The notes under the pieces are model-generated. The model had not been told where the DNA came from, did no database searches, and saw only the letters and a program-made list of their open reading frames with translations. From contig JAPOXR010000044.1 of assembly GCA_026706985.1 (NCBI GenBank), positions 1 through 64,000 of the forward strand: DNA of 64,000 nt. Reading direction: 5' to 3'. The stretch comes from Paracoccaceae bacterium. GTDB lineage: Bacteria; Pseudomonadota; Alphaproteobacteria; Rhodobacterales; Rhodobacteraceae. Made by a program: the position numbers and the translations under genes. Shown one piece after another: positions 55,187 to 63,061 of this stretch (position 1 is its first letter; every line of letters begins with the position of its first letter).

Positions 55187-55212
55187 CCCGCCGGCCGCAT
55201 TCGGCCGGCGGG
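55187..55212. promoter_or_regulatory. perfect hairpin between dctP and dctQ
   Basis: CCCGCCGGCCG (55187-55197) pairs with CGGCCGGCGGG (55202-55212) around a 4-base loop that contains the ATG at 55200. The last G residues of the stem overlap the likely ribosome binding site of dctQ, so the structure could both protect dctP mRNA and limit dctQ translation (inference). Confidence 0.7.
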
Positions 55213-55226
55213 AAGTCACGATCAGG

Positions 55227-56237
55227 TCAGTTTGCTGCGATCATGCCGATGACCAGATCATAGAGTTCCTGGGCCGGTAGCCCGCGGACGGTATTCTCTT
55301 CGATCCAGGCCTGAGCGGCGGGTGCCGCCACGGCTTCGCGGAAGGCCACGATTTCATCATCGGAATAGGTGATGCGCTCAATTCCCTTCGCATCAAGCAC
55401 CGGCCCCCATTGGGCCATGGTCTTTTCGTCGTAATGGGCAATGTAATGGGCAAGCGACTCGTCAACCGAACCCAGCAGGGCTTCGCGTTCCGCATCGCTC
55501 AGCGCATTCAGCGCATCGGTATTCACCACCACCGGGCAGTTGACGGTTCCGGGATTGAGATTGGTCGTCCACCAAGTTGCGCTCTCGACCGTTCCGAAAG
55601 ACATATGCGCGTGCGGTGCGAATGCGACCGCTGTCACAACACCGCTGTCGAGAGCCTGCCGCACCTCAGTCGCTGACATTGAGGTCGGCACTGCGCCGAT
55701 CGCCTTCATCGCCTGACCGATGCCGCCGGTTGCCCTGACCGCCAGCCCTTCAAATTCCGCCAGCGTCCGCGGAGCGTCGCCGACACCGGCGATATTGTAT
55801 TGTGGCAGGGGCGAGGGCATCAGAAGCGTGGCGTTCCACCTTGCAAGATCATCGATTGCGGCGGGGTGCCGGTAAACGGCCCTCGAGATATCCACCTCCT
55901 GCTCAAGCGAGGAAACGCCGAGGAATGGCAGTTCCAGAACCGTGATCGATGGGTTCTTGTCGTAATGATATCCGGCGCAGAATTGGGCCATTTCGAACGC
56001 GCCGATGGAAATGCCGTCCAGATTCTCCCGGTTCTTGGAAAGGCCGCCATAAGACAGGTTGAGCCTGAATTCGCCACCCGTTTTCTCACTCACAAGCTCA
56101 GCCAGCTTTTCGACATGCTCAGTGAAAGCCCGGCGTTTTCCCCACAGCGACACATTCCATTCCGTTGCCAACGCTTCGCCTGCCATGACCAGCGACAGGC
56201 TGCCGGCGATTGCGAGCTTCAGATAATCCGATTTCAT
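55227..56237 (-). CDS. dctP: TRAP transporter substrate-binding protein
   Basis: 336 residues from the ATG at 56237, five bases after GGAGG; an ATG at 56249 overlaps that site. A signal peptide ends near ALA at 25 (SLSLVMAGEALA). The mature protein has the DctP fold with LAEFEGLAVRATGGIGQAMK, which supplies the conserved carboxylate-binding arginine, and a late WTTNLNP segment. It binds an organic acid in the periplasm. It is divergent from the lactonase and uronate dehydrogenase genes, so glucuronate or galacturonate is a reasonable ligand. Confidence 0.93.
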   Translation of the reverse strand: MKSDYLKLAIAGSLSLVMAGEALATEWNVSLWGKRRAFTEHVEKLAELVSEKTGGEFRLNLSYGGLSKNRENLDGISIGAFEMAQFCAGYHYDKNPSITVLELPFLGVSSLEQEVDISRAVYRHPAAIDDLARWNATLLMPSPLPQYNIAGVGDAPRTLAEFEGLAVRATGGIGQAMKAIGAVPTSMSATEVRQALDSGVVTAVAFAPHAHMSFGTVESATWWTTNLNPGTVNCPVVVNTDALNALSDAEREALLGSVDESLAHYIAHYDEKTMAQWGPVLDAKGIERITYSDDEIVAFREAVAAPAAQAWIEENTVRGLPAQELYDLVIGMIAAN

Positions 56238-56410
56238 GCGATCCTCCATTTTGATCTGCCGAACCCCGTTTGACGGGGAGGCTCCACCCTAACCGTAACC
56301 GCATGCCGAATCACTGCCAAAATCGGGCAAAAATTGAGTTTCCCGCCGCACTTGACGCCGGAAATGCGCTGCACCAACATTGCCGGGTGAACGCGGCCAG
56401 GAGGAAATCT

Positions 56411-57298
56411 TTGCCAGTTGCGGTCGAATGCATTGTTCCGGCCCGGAGTCGGATCGGCGAAGGGGCGGTTTGGGACGAGCGGTCCAATCTCCTGTGGTGG
56501 GTGGATATACCGGCAGGGATCATTTACCGCTTTGACATTTCCACGGGCCGGAATACCGGTGTCGAATTCGGCGAGCCGGTTGGATGCCTGGCATTGCGCC
56601 GGCAAGGCGGGTTGGTTCTCGCCGCAAAGTCAGGGTTCTGGTTCTTCGATCCGGAAACCGGTGCAAGGGAGCACATCACCGATCCGGAAGCGCATTTGCC
56701 GGATAACCGGTTCAATGATGGAGCAACGGATTCCCAAGGCCGTTTCTGGGCCGGGACGATGAAGGACGGCAAACCGGCGGAGCCGCGGGGGGCGTTCTAC
56801 AGGCTGGATGAAAATCTGCGGGTCACATGTTGGCGGAGTGGATATTTCACCACCAATGGAATGGCCTTTTCTCCGGATGGAAGGCGCTTGTATCACTCCG
56901 ACAGCAATGCGGGGGTGCGCACAATCTGGTGCAGTGAGTATGATCCCGAATCCGGAACTCCCGGCGAACCGGAGGTCTTTTTTGACACAAACCCGGTCGC
57001 CGGTCGACCCGATGGTGGCACGGTGGACGCCGAAGGATGCTATTGGCAGGCGGGGGTCGGCGGCTGGCAGCTGTACCGGCTCTCAACCGCGGGCGAGCTC
57101 CTGCAGACAATCGATATGCCGGTGGAAAAGCCGACGAAACCCATGTTCGGCGGGCCCGGCCTCGATATCCTGTTCGTGACTTCCATCGGCGAGGGGCTGA
57201 GCGCGGGAACAGAAAGACGGCAGCCGGATGCAGGCGGCCTGTTTGCGGTGACGGGTCTCGGTATCAAGGGATTGCCGCAGACCCGGTTCGCCGCTTAG
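56411..57298 (+). CDS. SMP-30/gluconolactonase family lactonase
   Basis: 295 residues from a TTG at 56411, chosen because AGGAGGAA precedes it and the frame has no better start; the longer opening at 56270 crosses the divergent promoter region. RIGEGAVWDERSNLLWWVDI starts the beta-propeller, with metal ligands in GEG (Glu), RFNDGATDSQGRFWAGTM (Asn) and YHSDSNAG (Asp). SMP-30 enzymes open sugar lactones using a divalent metal. It is read with uronate dehydrogenase, whose aldarolactone product it would hydrolyse (pathway knowledge plus inference). The divergent gap also holds a small CCCCGT-TTG-ACGGGG hairpin at 56264-56278. Confidence 0.9.
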   Translation: MPVAVECIVPARSRIGEGAVWDERSNLLWWVDIPAGIIYRFDISTGRNTGVEFGEPVGCLALRRQGGLVLAAKSGFWFFDPETGAREHITDPEAHLPDNRFNDGATDSQGRFWAGTMKDGKPAEPRGAFYRLDENLRVTCWRSGYFTTNGMAFSPDGRRLYHSDSNAGVRTIWCSEYDPESGTPGEPEVFFDTNPVAGRPDGGTVDAEGCYWQAGVGGWQLYRLSTAGELLQTIDMPVEKPTKPMFGGPGLDILFVTSIGEGLSAGTERRQPDAGGLFAVTGLGIKGLPQTRFAA

Positions 57299-57332
57299 CC
57301 ATCAGGTTTCCACGATTGTTGAGGGTTCCAAA

Positions 57333-58127
57333 ATGAAGCGACTGTTAATCACCGGTGCCGCGGGTTCAATCGGGTCCGAAATGCGCAGGCGGCTCGCCCA
57401 CCTGGCCACCACACTGCGTATTTCCGACCGGAACGACCTCGGAGAAGCGCGTGCGAATGAAGAGATCATGCAGTGCGATCTCGCCGACAAACAGGCGGTG
57501 GATGAGCTGGTCAAGGGCTGCGATGGGATTGCCCATTTCGGCGGACAGTCCGTAGAGGCATCCTGGGAGGTTATCCGCAACTCTAATATCGAAAGCGTAT
57601 TCAATCTCTACGAGGCTGCCCGCAGGCACGGGTGTCCGCGCATTGTCTTTGCGAGTTCCAACCATGCGATCGGTTTCCACAAGCAGACCGAGAAGCTGGA
57701 TGCGGACACGAAAACACGGCCCGATGGCCTCTACGGGGTTTCCAAGGTTTTCGGCGAAGCGATGGCTTCGATGTATTTCGACAAATTCGGGATTGAGACT
57801 GCCTGCGTCCGTATCGGCTCCTGTTTTCCCGCACCGATCGATCACCGGATGCTGTCAACCTGGATGAGCTACGAGGATTTTGTCAGCCTGATCGAGTGCA
57901 TTTTCACAGTGCCGAGGCTGGGATGCCCGATCATTTACGGTGCCTCGGACAATGACTGCAAATGGTGGGACAACGGGAAAACCACCTATCTGGGCTGGAG
58001 ACCGAAAGACAATTCCGAAAAGTTCCGCGCCGGCCTCGATGCAAAGATGGAACCGCCCCCGGCATCCGATCCCCGCGCCGTCTATCAGGGCGGCATCTTC
58101 ACCGCCGACGGCATCCACGAAGACTGA
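57333..58127 (+). CDS. udh: uronate dehydrogenase (NAD-dependent SDR)
   Basis: 264 residues, the usual length of Udh. TGAAGSIG (7-14) binds NAD; Ser108/Ser109 in ASSNHAIGFH and Tyr134-x-x-x-Lys138 (YGVSK) are the catalytic residues, close to the numbering of the Agrobacterium enzyme. RIGSCFP and the C-terminal DAKMEPPP region are also conserved. It oxidises D-glucuronate or D-galacturonate to the aldaric acid lactone in the cytoplasm. It follows the lactonase gene by 34 bases and is divergent from the TRAP importer, giving a coherent uronate uptake and oxidation unit. Confidence 0.9.
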   Translation: MKRLLITGAAGSIGSEMRRRLAHLATTLRISDRNDLGEARANEEIMQCDLADKQAVDELVKGCDGIAHFGGQSVEASWEVIRNSNIESVFNLYEAARRHGCPRIVFASSNHAIGFHKQTEKLDADTKTRPDGLYGVSKVFGEAMASMYFDKFGIETACVRIGSCFPAPIDHRMLSTWMSYEDFVSLIECIFTVPRLGCPIIYGASDNDCKWWDNGKTTYLGWRPKDNSEKFRAGLDAKMEPPPASDPRAVYQGGIFTADGIHED

Positions 58128-58332
58128 CAGGGAGTTCAATTTCTTCCCTGCGGCAGACGCCCCGAAAACTGCCAGCATCACAAATCGATGCAATATGGGA
58201 ATTTACACAGCATTCGGGTAACGAGTTCCGCATTATTAATTTCCTGAACAACACCAGCTGTTTGCGTGGTCGGGCAAAAATAATTTTCCAGATATTTCCC
58301 TGAATCTCCGGGGGATTTGTTCATACGCGGAA

Positions 58333-58770
58333 TCAAGAAAACAATTTTTTCGAGCGGATCAATACGGAGACAAACTGGTCATAAGTCACCGACTTGTCGT
58401 TCGACAGGACATCTTTGATAGATGTGATACGTGTCGGCCGGAGCCGGTGGCGCACAGAAGACGAAGCCTTCCGGATGACCAGGCCGCCGGAAATTACCGC
58501 CGCACGTTCAGACAGGCGCTCAGAAAACAGAAGCGCAAAGAATATATGGGGGGCGATGGAAAATCGGTTTTCATGCGTGCGATCGGTTGCTGGGTGACCT
58601 TCCACTGCCCGCTGTAGGAACCCCACAGGATGAACAAGCGGAAACACATCCTTGGGGAGCTCTGAGAACTCTGCCATGCGATCCGAAACGTTCCGCGTCA
58701 CATTCTCAGGGTCACAGAAATCAACCACAAAGGAAACGGCGGCACTGATGCGGAACGGTTGTGAGCACAC
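58333..58770 (-). CDS. uncertain hypothetical protein
   Basis: A 145-codon frame from a GTG at 58770 without a visible ribosome binding site. It contains FVVDFCDPENVTRNVSDRM and a late SVTYDQFVSVLIRSKKLF but matches no family I know. It is the only substantial frame in the 790-base gap between udh and the DUF2188 gene. It may be a decayed gene or chance. The flanks 58128-58332 and 58771-58880 show nothing else. Confidence 0.25.
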   Translation of the reverse strand: MCSQPFRISAAVSFVVDFCDPENVTRNVSDRMAEFSELPKDVFPLVHPVGFLQRAVEGHPATDRTHENRFSIAPHIFFALLFSERLSERAAVISGGLVIRKASSSVRHRLRPTRITSIKDVLSNDKSVTYDQFVSVLIRSKKLFS

Positions 58771-58884
58771 AGGTTAAAGATGTTTGCAGAAACAGTGTTT
58801 CAATGCGCCGGTCGGAGAATTAGCGGGAATTGCAGACGTGTGCACTTTGACCTTGCGACGGCTCAATTGTCCATTAAATTCTAT

Positions 58885-58890
58885 TATAAT
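58885..58890 (+). promoter_or_regulatory. candidate -10 box for the DUF2188/TIR-like pair
   Basis: TATAAT stands in an A+T-rich patch 27 bases before the DUF2188 start, followed by a GGAGG ribosome binding site. No good -35 box is seen at the right distance, so the call is tentative. Confidence 0.35.
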
Positions 58891-58916
58891 GTCAGAAAAC
58901 TGCAGCGGAGGTAGAG

Positions 58917-59141
58917 ATGGCGTCGAAAGGTCAGCATGTCGTTCCACAGGATGGAAAGTGGGCAGTCCGCAAATCGGGATCGGACAAAGTCACTAAGATT
59001 TTTGACACGCAGCAGAAAGCCATCGCGAAAGGGCGCGAGTTCGCGCGGAAGCAAGGCACCGAACTCTATATCCACGGTCGTGACGGGAGAATTCGGGATC
59101 GAGATTCATACGGACGAGACCCACACCCGCCAAAGGGCTGA
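58917..59141 (+). CDS. DUF2188 domain protein
   Basis: 74 residues, a single DUF2188 domain: HVVPQDGKWAVRKSGSDK, then TQQKAIAKGREFARKQGTE and LYIHGRDGRIRDRDSYG. These small basic proteins are widespread and of unknown function; the ending IRDRDSYG...PPKG is typical. GGAGG precedes the ATG. The TIR-like gene begins two bases after its stop, so they form one transcript. A role as antitoxin or partner of that protein is possible (inference). Confidence 0.88.
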   Translation: MASKGQHVVPQDGKWAVRKSGSDKVTKIFDTQQKAIAKGREFARKQGTELYIHGRDGRIRDRDSYGRDPHPPKG

Positions 59142-59143
59142 TT

Positions 59144-59764
59144 TTGGTCTCTCCGGATTTCGACAAAAGCGTCTTCATCAACTGTCCGTTGGATGTGAAG
59201 TATGAACCACTCCTTCAGGCGATCCTGTTTTGCCTTATTCGGTTTGAATTCAAGCCCAGAATCTCCACTGAGCGGATTAATTCATCTGAACCCCGCTTGG
59301 AAAAAATCATTGGGCTCATCCACGAATGCAAATACTCGATCCATGACCTGAGTCGGTGCCGATGTTCCAAACCAGGTGAATACTACAGGATGAATATGCC
59401 GTTCGAACTCGGCTTGGATTTCGGATGCAAAAACTTCGGCGGTAGTCCGTTCGATCAAAAAGAGATTTTGGTGCTGGAAGAGAAGAAGTATCAAAAACAG
59501 ATTTCTCTGTCCGACCTCGCCGGATATGATGCCGAAGCGCATGACGGTGACTATGTCAAAGCAACAAGGAAGGTGTGCAATTGGATTAACAGTCTTGGTG
59601 GCAATCGAATAGGACCATCCAAGGTGTTAGGAAATTACAGCGACTTCCGGGCGTGGCACTATGATAAATTGTGGCGTGACGGGTTTTCGACGGCAGAAAT
59701 TGCGGACTACCCAACAGGAAAATTGATTGATGCGATGACCGAGTGGATGTGTCTTGAGTTGTAA
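59144..59764 (+). CDS. TIR/deoxyribosyltransferase-like protein, defence candidate
   Basis: 206 residues from a TTG at 59144 (AAAGGG upstream). FDKSVFINCPLD (6-17) opens a flavodoxin-like strand, R51-LEKIIGLIHECKYSIHDLS follows, and NMPFELGL (Glu88) corresponds to the catalytic glutamate position in TIR and nucleoside 2-deoxyribosyltransferase folds. The FINCPFD...RIEKI...IHDLSR...NMPFELG pattern recurs in an unnamed family. An NAD-cleaving or nucleotide-cleaving activity is plausible but not shown. It is coupled to the DUF2188 gene. The codon use looks more A+T-rich than that of neighbouring metabolic genes. Confidence 0.65.
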   Translation: MVSPDFDKSVFINCPLDVKYEPLLQAILFCLIRFEFKPRISTERINSSEPRLEKIIGLIHECKYSIHDLSRCRCSKPGEYYRMNMPFELGLDFGCKNFGGSPFDQKEILVLEEKKYQKQISLSDLAGYDAEAHDGDYVKATRKVCNWINSLGGNRIGPSKVLGNYSDFRAWHYDKLWRDGFSTAEIADYPTGKLIDAMTEWMCLEL

Positions 59765-60030
59765 TAGAAGCTGATTGGAAAATTGTGCGACAGCGCTTAG
59801 TCGGTGGCGACGGCCGGGCAGTTCAATGAGGACGGGTTTGTTTCCGCTCTCTTGCCGGGGAAATCGTTCACGTACCTGATCAAACACATATGAGAGCTGA
59901 TCAGGGGTGTTTTGCTTCGAGTTCCATGAACTGCCCCAATTAAGGTCGGTGGTCCCGCAATCCGATCCCATAGCTGTATTTTTCCATCCCTCATCGTTTT
60001 GCACGGCCGGAGGTTGAGGCGCTGGTGATG

Positions 60031-60918
60031 TCATGAAATGTGGCTCTGGAAGAACTGCGTCAATTGCCGGGCGGTGAATTCGGGATGTTCCTCAACCAGG
60101 TAATGCGTGCCATCCACGGCAAGGCCTTCAACATACTCGGCCCGCAGCTTCCAGATCCGCAGCGGCTCAAAACATTTTCCGATGACGCCATTTGCTGCCC
60201 AGATGAGCTGTATCGGCATTGCCAGCTTCCGGTCGCCGTCGGCATCGTCATGCTGAATGTCGATGCCTACCGCGGCGCGGTAATCCTCGCAGGTGGCATG
60301 AATCACCGCCGGATCCTGGAAAGCGGTCAGATATTCGCTGAGGGCCTCGTCTGAAAAAGGGTGATCGGCACCGGCGAGCCGGAGGCATTTCAGTAACCAG
60401 AACTCCTCCGCCGCGGCTTCGATCAGGGTCTCGGGCAGCGGATGGTTCTGGATAAGAAAAAACCAGTGCCAGTAGGCGCGTGCAAACTCGGCGGTTGAAT
60501 TCGCGTACATTTCGCGTGTCGGCGCAATGTCGATGAGGCTCATTGCGATCGGGCTTTGCGGGTGATCCATGCCGAGCCTGTGCGCGACCCGGCCGCCGCG
60601 GTCATGTCCGGCGATAAAATATCTTTCATGACCGAAACCCTGCATGAGGGAAATGAAGTCTTCAGCCATTGCCCGCTTGCTGTAGGGCGAATGATCGCCG
60701 TCGCTCGACGGCTTGTCCGATCTCCCATAGCCGCGCAGATCCGGACAGATGGCATGGAATTGCCGTGCCAATAGCGGTGCGACGTCACGCCACATGGCGG
60801 ATGTCTGCGGATAACCGTGCAGCAGCAGAACCGCCGGAGATTTCGGATTGCCGGCATGCCTGACAAAGAGATTGATCCCGGCGCCTTCGCGGTATTCCTC
60901 GGTAAATCCCTCAAACAA
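60031..60918 (-). CDS. haloacetate (fluoroacetate-type) dehalogenase-like alpha/beta hydrolase
   Basis: 295 residues from a TTG at 60918, five bases after AGGAGG; an in-frame GTG at 60975 is the alternative. Nucleophile Asp106 with Arg107 and Arg110 (GHDRGGR), charge-relay Asp130 and His272 (THYLVEE), and halide-pocket His151-Trp152 (YWHWFF) and Tyr213 match fluoroacetate dehalogenase RPA1163 (Asp110, Arg111, Arg114, Asp134, His155, Trp156, Tyr219, His280). The first six are offset by exactly four residues. It would convert a haloacetate to glycolate. It is divergent from a D-2-hydroxyacid dehydrogenase gene. Real substrate untested. Confidence 0.85.
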   Translation of the reverse strand: MFEGFTEEYREGAGINLFVRHAGNPKSPAVLLLHGYPQTSAMWRDVAPLLARQFHAICPDLRGYGRSDKPSSDGDHSPYSKRAMAEDFISLMQGFGHERYFIAGHDRGGRVAHRLGMDHPQSPIAMSLIDIAPTREMYANSTAEFARAYWHWFFLIQNHPLPETLIEAAAEEFWLLKCLRLAGADHPFSDEALSEYLTAFQDPAVIHATCEDYRAAVGIDIQHDDADGDRKLAMPIQLIWAANGVIGKCFEPLRIWKLRAEYVEGLAVDGTHYLVEEHPEFTARQLTQFFQSHIS

Positions 60919-61061
60919 AGCCGCCTCCTGAATCGGTTTGACACCTGTGGGCGACTCTAGAAGGTGCCGGCGCACAATTCAAAAGCGCGGATGAGCGCTT
61001 CAAATCTGCGGCTGCAGCCCATAGAGACCCGGGCGCGGTGAACAGGCAGAAAGTGAAACCC

Positions 61062-62012
61062 ATGCAGTCCGATCGGAAAATGCCGGCGAACGGCGAAATA
61101 CTGGATATCGCATCCTATCTCTTGCTTGATGGGTATCAGCGGACGACGCTCAGTGAGGCGGTGGCCCCGCACCGGGTGCACTATTCCGATGAAGCCGACG
61201 AGCAGCGGTTGATGCAATGTCAGCTTGTCTTCGGTAATCCGCCTCCGTCTCGGCTGCCGCTGATGCGGCAGCTGTCATGGGTGCAGCTGGGATCAACCGG
61301 ATTTGGCGAATACGCGGCGATAGAGTGGCCGGATTCCGTGCCCTTATTCTCACGGTTGGAAGGGTTCTACGCTGACCCGGTCGCCGAATCCTGTCTCGCC
61401 GGCATCCTGTCATTGCTGCGCGGTGTGAACCGCTGTGTGGAACTGCAGTCCCGGCGCGAATGGGTGGGGCATTCGCTGCGGCCGGATTTGGGCCTGCTGT
61501 CGGACAGGGATGTTGTTCTGTTCGGATACGGCGCCATCAACAGAAGGCTCGCCGAACTGTTGGCGGCGTTCCGTTGCCGCGTGAGCAGCTTCGGAAGCGA
61601 CTGGACCCCGGCGTCAATGGATCCCTGCCTCAGGGCGGCGGATGTGGTGGTCACTGTCGCTCCCGGCACACCTGAATCGGACAATGTGTTTGATGCGGGG
61701 CGGCTAGCTCTGTTGCACAGCTCGGCGATTTTCGTGAATGCGGGCCGTGGCTCCGTTGTCGATGAGGCGGCCCTCGACAACATGCTGCGGCAGGGCAAAC
61801 TTGCGGGTGCCGCAATCGATGTCACGGTGGAGGAGCCGCTTCCCGAGGGGCATCCATTCTGGGACTGCCCGAACCTGATCCTGACACAGCATAGTGCCGG
61901 CGGCCATGCCGACGAGGCAGACCGGCAGGTGGCATTCGTGCTGGCGAATTTCCGCCGATATCTGGAGGGCGCGGAGCTGGTGGGTGTGGCCGATATCAGA
62001 CGCGGCTATTGA
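61062..62012 (+). CDS. D-2-hydroxyacid dehydrogenase family protein
   Basis: 316 residues from the ATG at 61062; GTG 61038 and ATG 61080 are alternatives, and none has a strong site. The NAD-binding loop is VVLFGYGAINRRLAELL, followed by the catalytic arginine segment FVNAGRGSVVDEAAL, glutamate in VEEPLPEGHPFW and histidine in LTQHSAGG. The family reduces 2-keto acids such as glyoxylate or oxidises 2-hydroxy acids. The last 156 bases are repeated, 93% identical, at 63365-63520. It is divergent from the dehalogenase-like gene, whose product class (2-hydroxy acid) it could use. Confidence 0.9.
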   Translation: MQSDRKMPANGEILDIASYLLLDGYQRTTLSEAVAPHRVHYSDEADEQRLMQCQLVFGNPPPSRLPLMRQLSWVQLGSTGFGEYAAIEWPDSVPLFSRLEGFYADPVAESCLAGILSLLRGVNRCVELQSRREWVGHSLRPDLGLLSDRDVVLFGYGAINRRLAELLAAFRCRVSSFGSDWTPASMDPCLRAADVVVTVAPGTPESDNVFDAGRLALLHSSAIFVNAGRGSVVDEAALDNMLRQGKLAGAAIDVTVEEPLPEGHPFWDCPNLILTQHSAGGHADEADRQVAFVLANFRRYLEGAELVGVADIRRGY

Positions 62013-62040
62013 AATGGCGGGCTGATTGTACCGGCGGGTG
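61857..62040 (+). repeat. diverged direct repeat, copy A (3' end of dehydrogenase gene)
   Basis: This segment, from TTCTGGGACTGCCCGAAC to just past the stop, recurs at 63365-63548 with a constant offset of 1508 bases. Over the 156 coding bases there are 11 mismatches and no gaps. The two copies flank the RES/Xre module. Confidence 0.9.
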
Positions 62041-62174
62041 AAAGGCGAAATCCGCAATCGACCCGGGTTTCGATACATCTATGTCAATTGACCCCGCAGA
62101 TTTTGGTGGTTTCCTTGACGATCCCGGGACACCCTGCGGCGCGCAGGAGCGCAAGGACCGGTCCGTGCGCAGGA

Positions 62175-62714
62175 TCACGACGACCAGCTGGTGTCGTCCC
62201 GCGGCAGGTGCCCCTCGTCGTCGTTGACCGTGACCGCTGACGCGCCCGTGTTCGCCCACTCCCAAAAGACCAGGTTCACGTCCCCTGGGCCAGCGCTATG
62301 CGCAAAGCTCGGCACCACGACCCCCACATGGCCCGCCGCTCGCACGTCAGCCACGAAGCGGTGCTGGACCGGCACCTGGCCGTCGAGTATCAGGCTTTCC
62401 CAATCCGGATCGGCCAGATCGCTGGGCCTGAATCCCAGCGAAGACAGCTGGCGTGCATCTCTCCCGTCGAACAGGGCCCCCGCGTCCACTTGGTAGGACA
62501 CGAGGGTCAGCGGCTGGAAGGGACGTCCCAGCGGGCTGGCTTCGAGCAGCGCCGTGGTAACCTTGAAGGACGTGTACAGCGCAGGAACGCCGATGGGGTT
62601 GAACCGTCCTCCATGCTTGGCCGCCCCGTCGCCCGAGAGCGGCGACCAGGACCAACGCGGGTTGTGGGCCCGGAAAACCGTCCCCGCGAAGCGGCCACCC
62701 GTGAGGACGGTCAG
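62175..62714 (-). CDS. RES-domain toxin (NAD phosphorylase type), CTG start
   Basis: 179 residues if translation begins at CTG 62714, which overlaps the antitoxin stop (CTGA) and has GGGAGG seven bases upstream. No in-frame ATG, GTG or TTG occurs before the GTG at 62501, which would delete the catalytic N-terminal part. FRAHNPRWSWSP, KHGGRFNPIGVPALYTS, ALLEASPLG and VVVPSFAHS carry the conserved Arg, Tyr, Glu and Ser of RES toxins, which deplete NAD. It is paired with an Xre/ParS-type antitoxin gene. A partial gene starting at 62501 would be dead. Confidence 0.75.
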   Translation of the reverse strand: MTVLTGGRFAGTVFRAHNPRWSWSPLSGDGAAKHGGRFNPIGVPALYTSFKVTTALLEASPLGRPFQPLTLVSYQVDAGALFDGRDARQLSSLGFRPSDLADPDWESLILDGQVPVQHRFVADVRAAGHVGVVVPSFAHSAGPGDVNLVFWEWANTGASAVTVNDDEGHLPRDDTSWSS

Positions 62715-63061
62715 GCAAAGCCTCCCGCCGCGACGCGGTCAAGATAGGCATGAAGCTTACGGGCCTCGCCGTCCCGCACCAGCTGGCCCGGGGTCCGGTT
62801 TCCAAAACCGGGCAAGGGCTCGGACCGGAACCAGGCATAGGCCGCTAGTAGTGACCCTGCCTGTGGCTCGACGCGGTTCAGGATCTCCAGCATCTCGCGG
62901 AGGCGGGTCTGCGTCTTCGGCGCACGCACCCGCGCGGCACGCGAAAACGCGTCACGTCCCAGGCCAAGCGTCTGAGCGATCTCGCCCCTGGTGGTTCGCA
63001 GGCTATCGGCGATGCGCACGGGGGAGAAGTGCTGGTCGGACACGTAATCGGACAATTGCAT
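62711..63061 (-). CDS. Xre/MbcA/ParS-type antitoxin with toxin-binding domain
   Basis: 116 residues from the ATG at 63061 (GAGGT upstream; ATG 63073 also possible). An N-terminal helix-turn-helix-like region (TTRGEIAQTLGLGRDAF) is followed by the DUF2384 toxin-binding domain, ending EPLPGFGNRTPGQLVRDGEA and LHAYLDRVAAGGFA. Such proteins repress their operon and block the RES toxin. The order antitoxin then toxin with overlapping stop/start is standard. Upstream, CGATATA and CGATATG repeats near 63088-63107 may be its operator. Confidence 0.88.
   Translation of the reverse strand: MQLSDYVSDQHFSPVRIADSLRTTRGEIAQTLGLGRDAFSRAARVRAPKTQTRLREMLEILNRVEPQAGSLLAAYAWFRSEPLPGFGNRTPGQLVRDGEARKLHAYLDRVAAGGFA

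Noticed and set aside
59627-60034. A 135-codon leftward frame between the TIR-like gene and the hydrolase
   Set aside because: Nearly a third overlaps the TIR-like gene in antisense and the remainder matches no family; the 59765-60030 gap is left unannotated.
61150-62078. Leftward frames antisense to the D-2-hydroxyacid dehydrogenase
   Set aside because: They have no domain and lie within a gene with clear catalytic motifs on the other strand.
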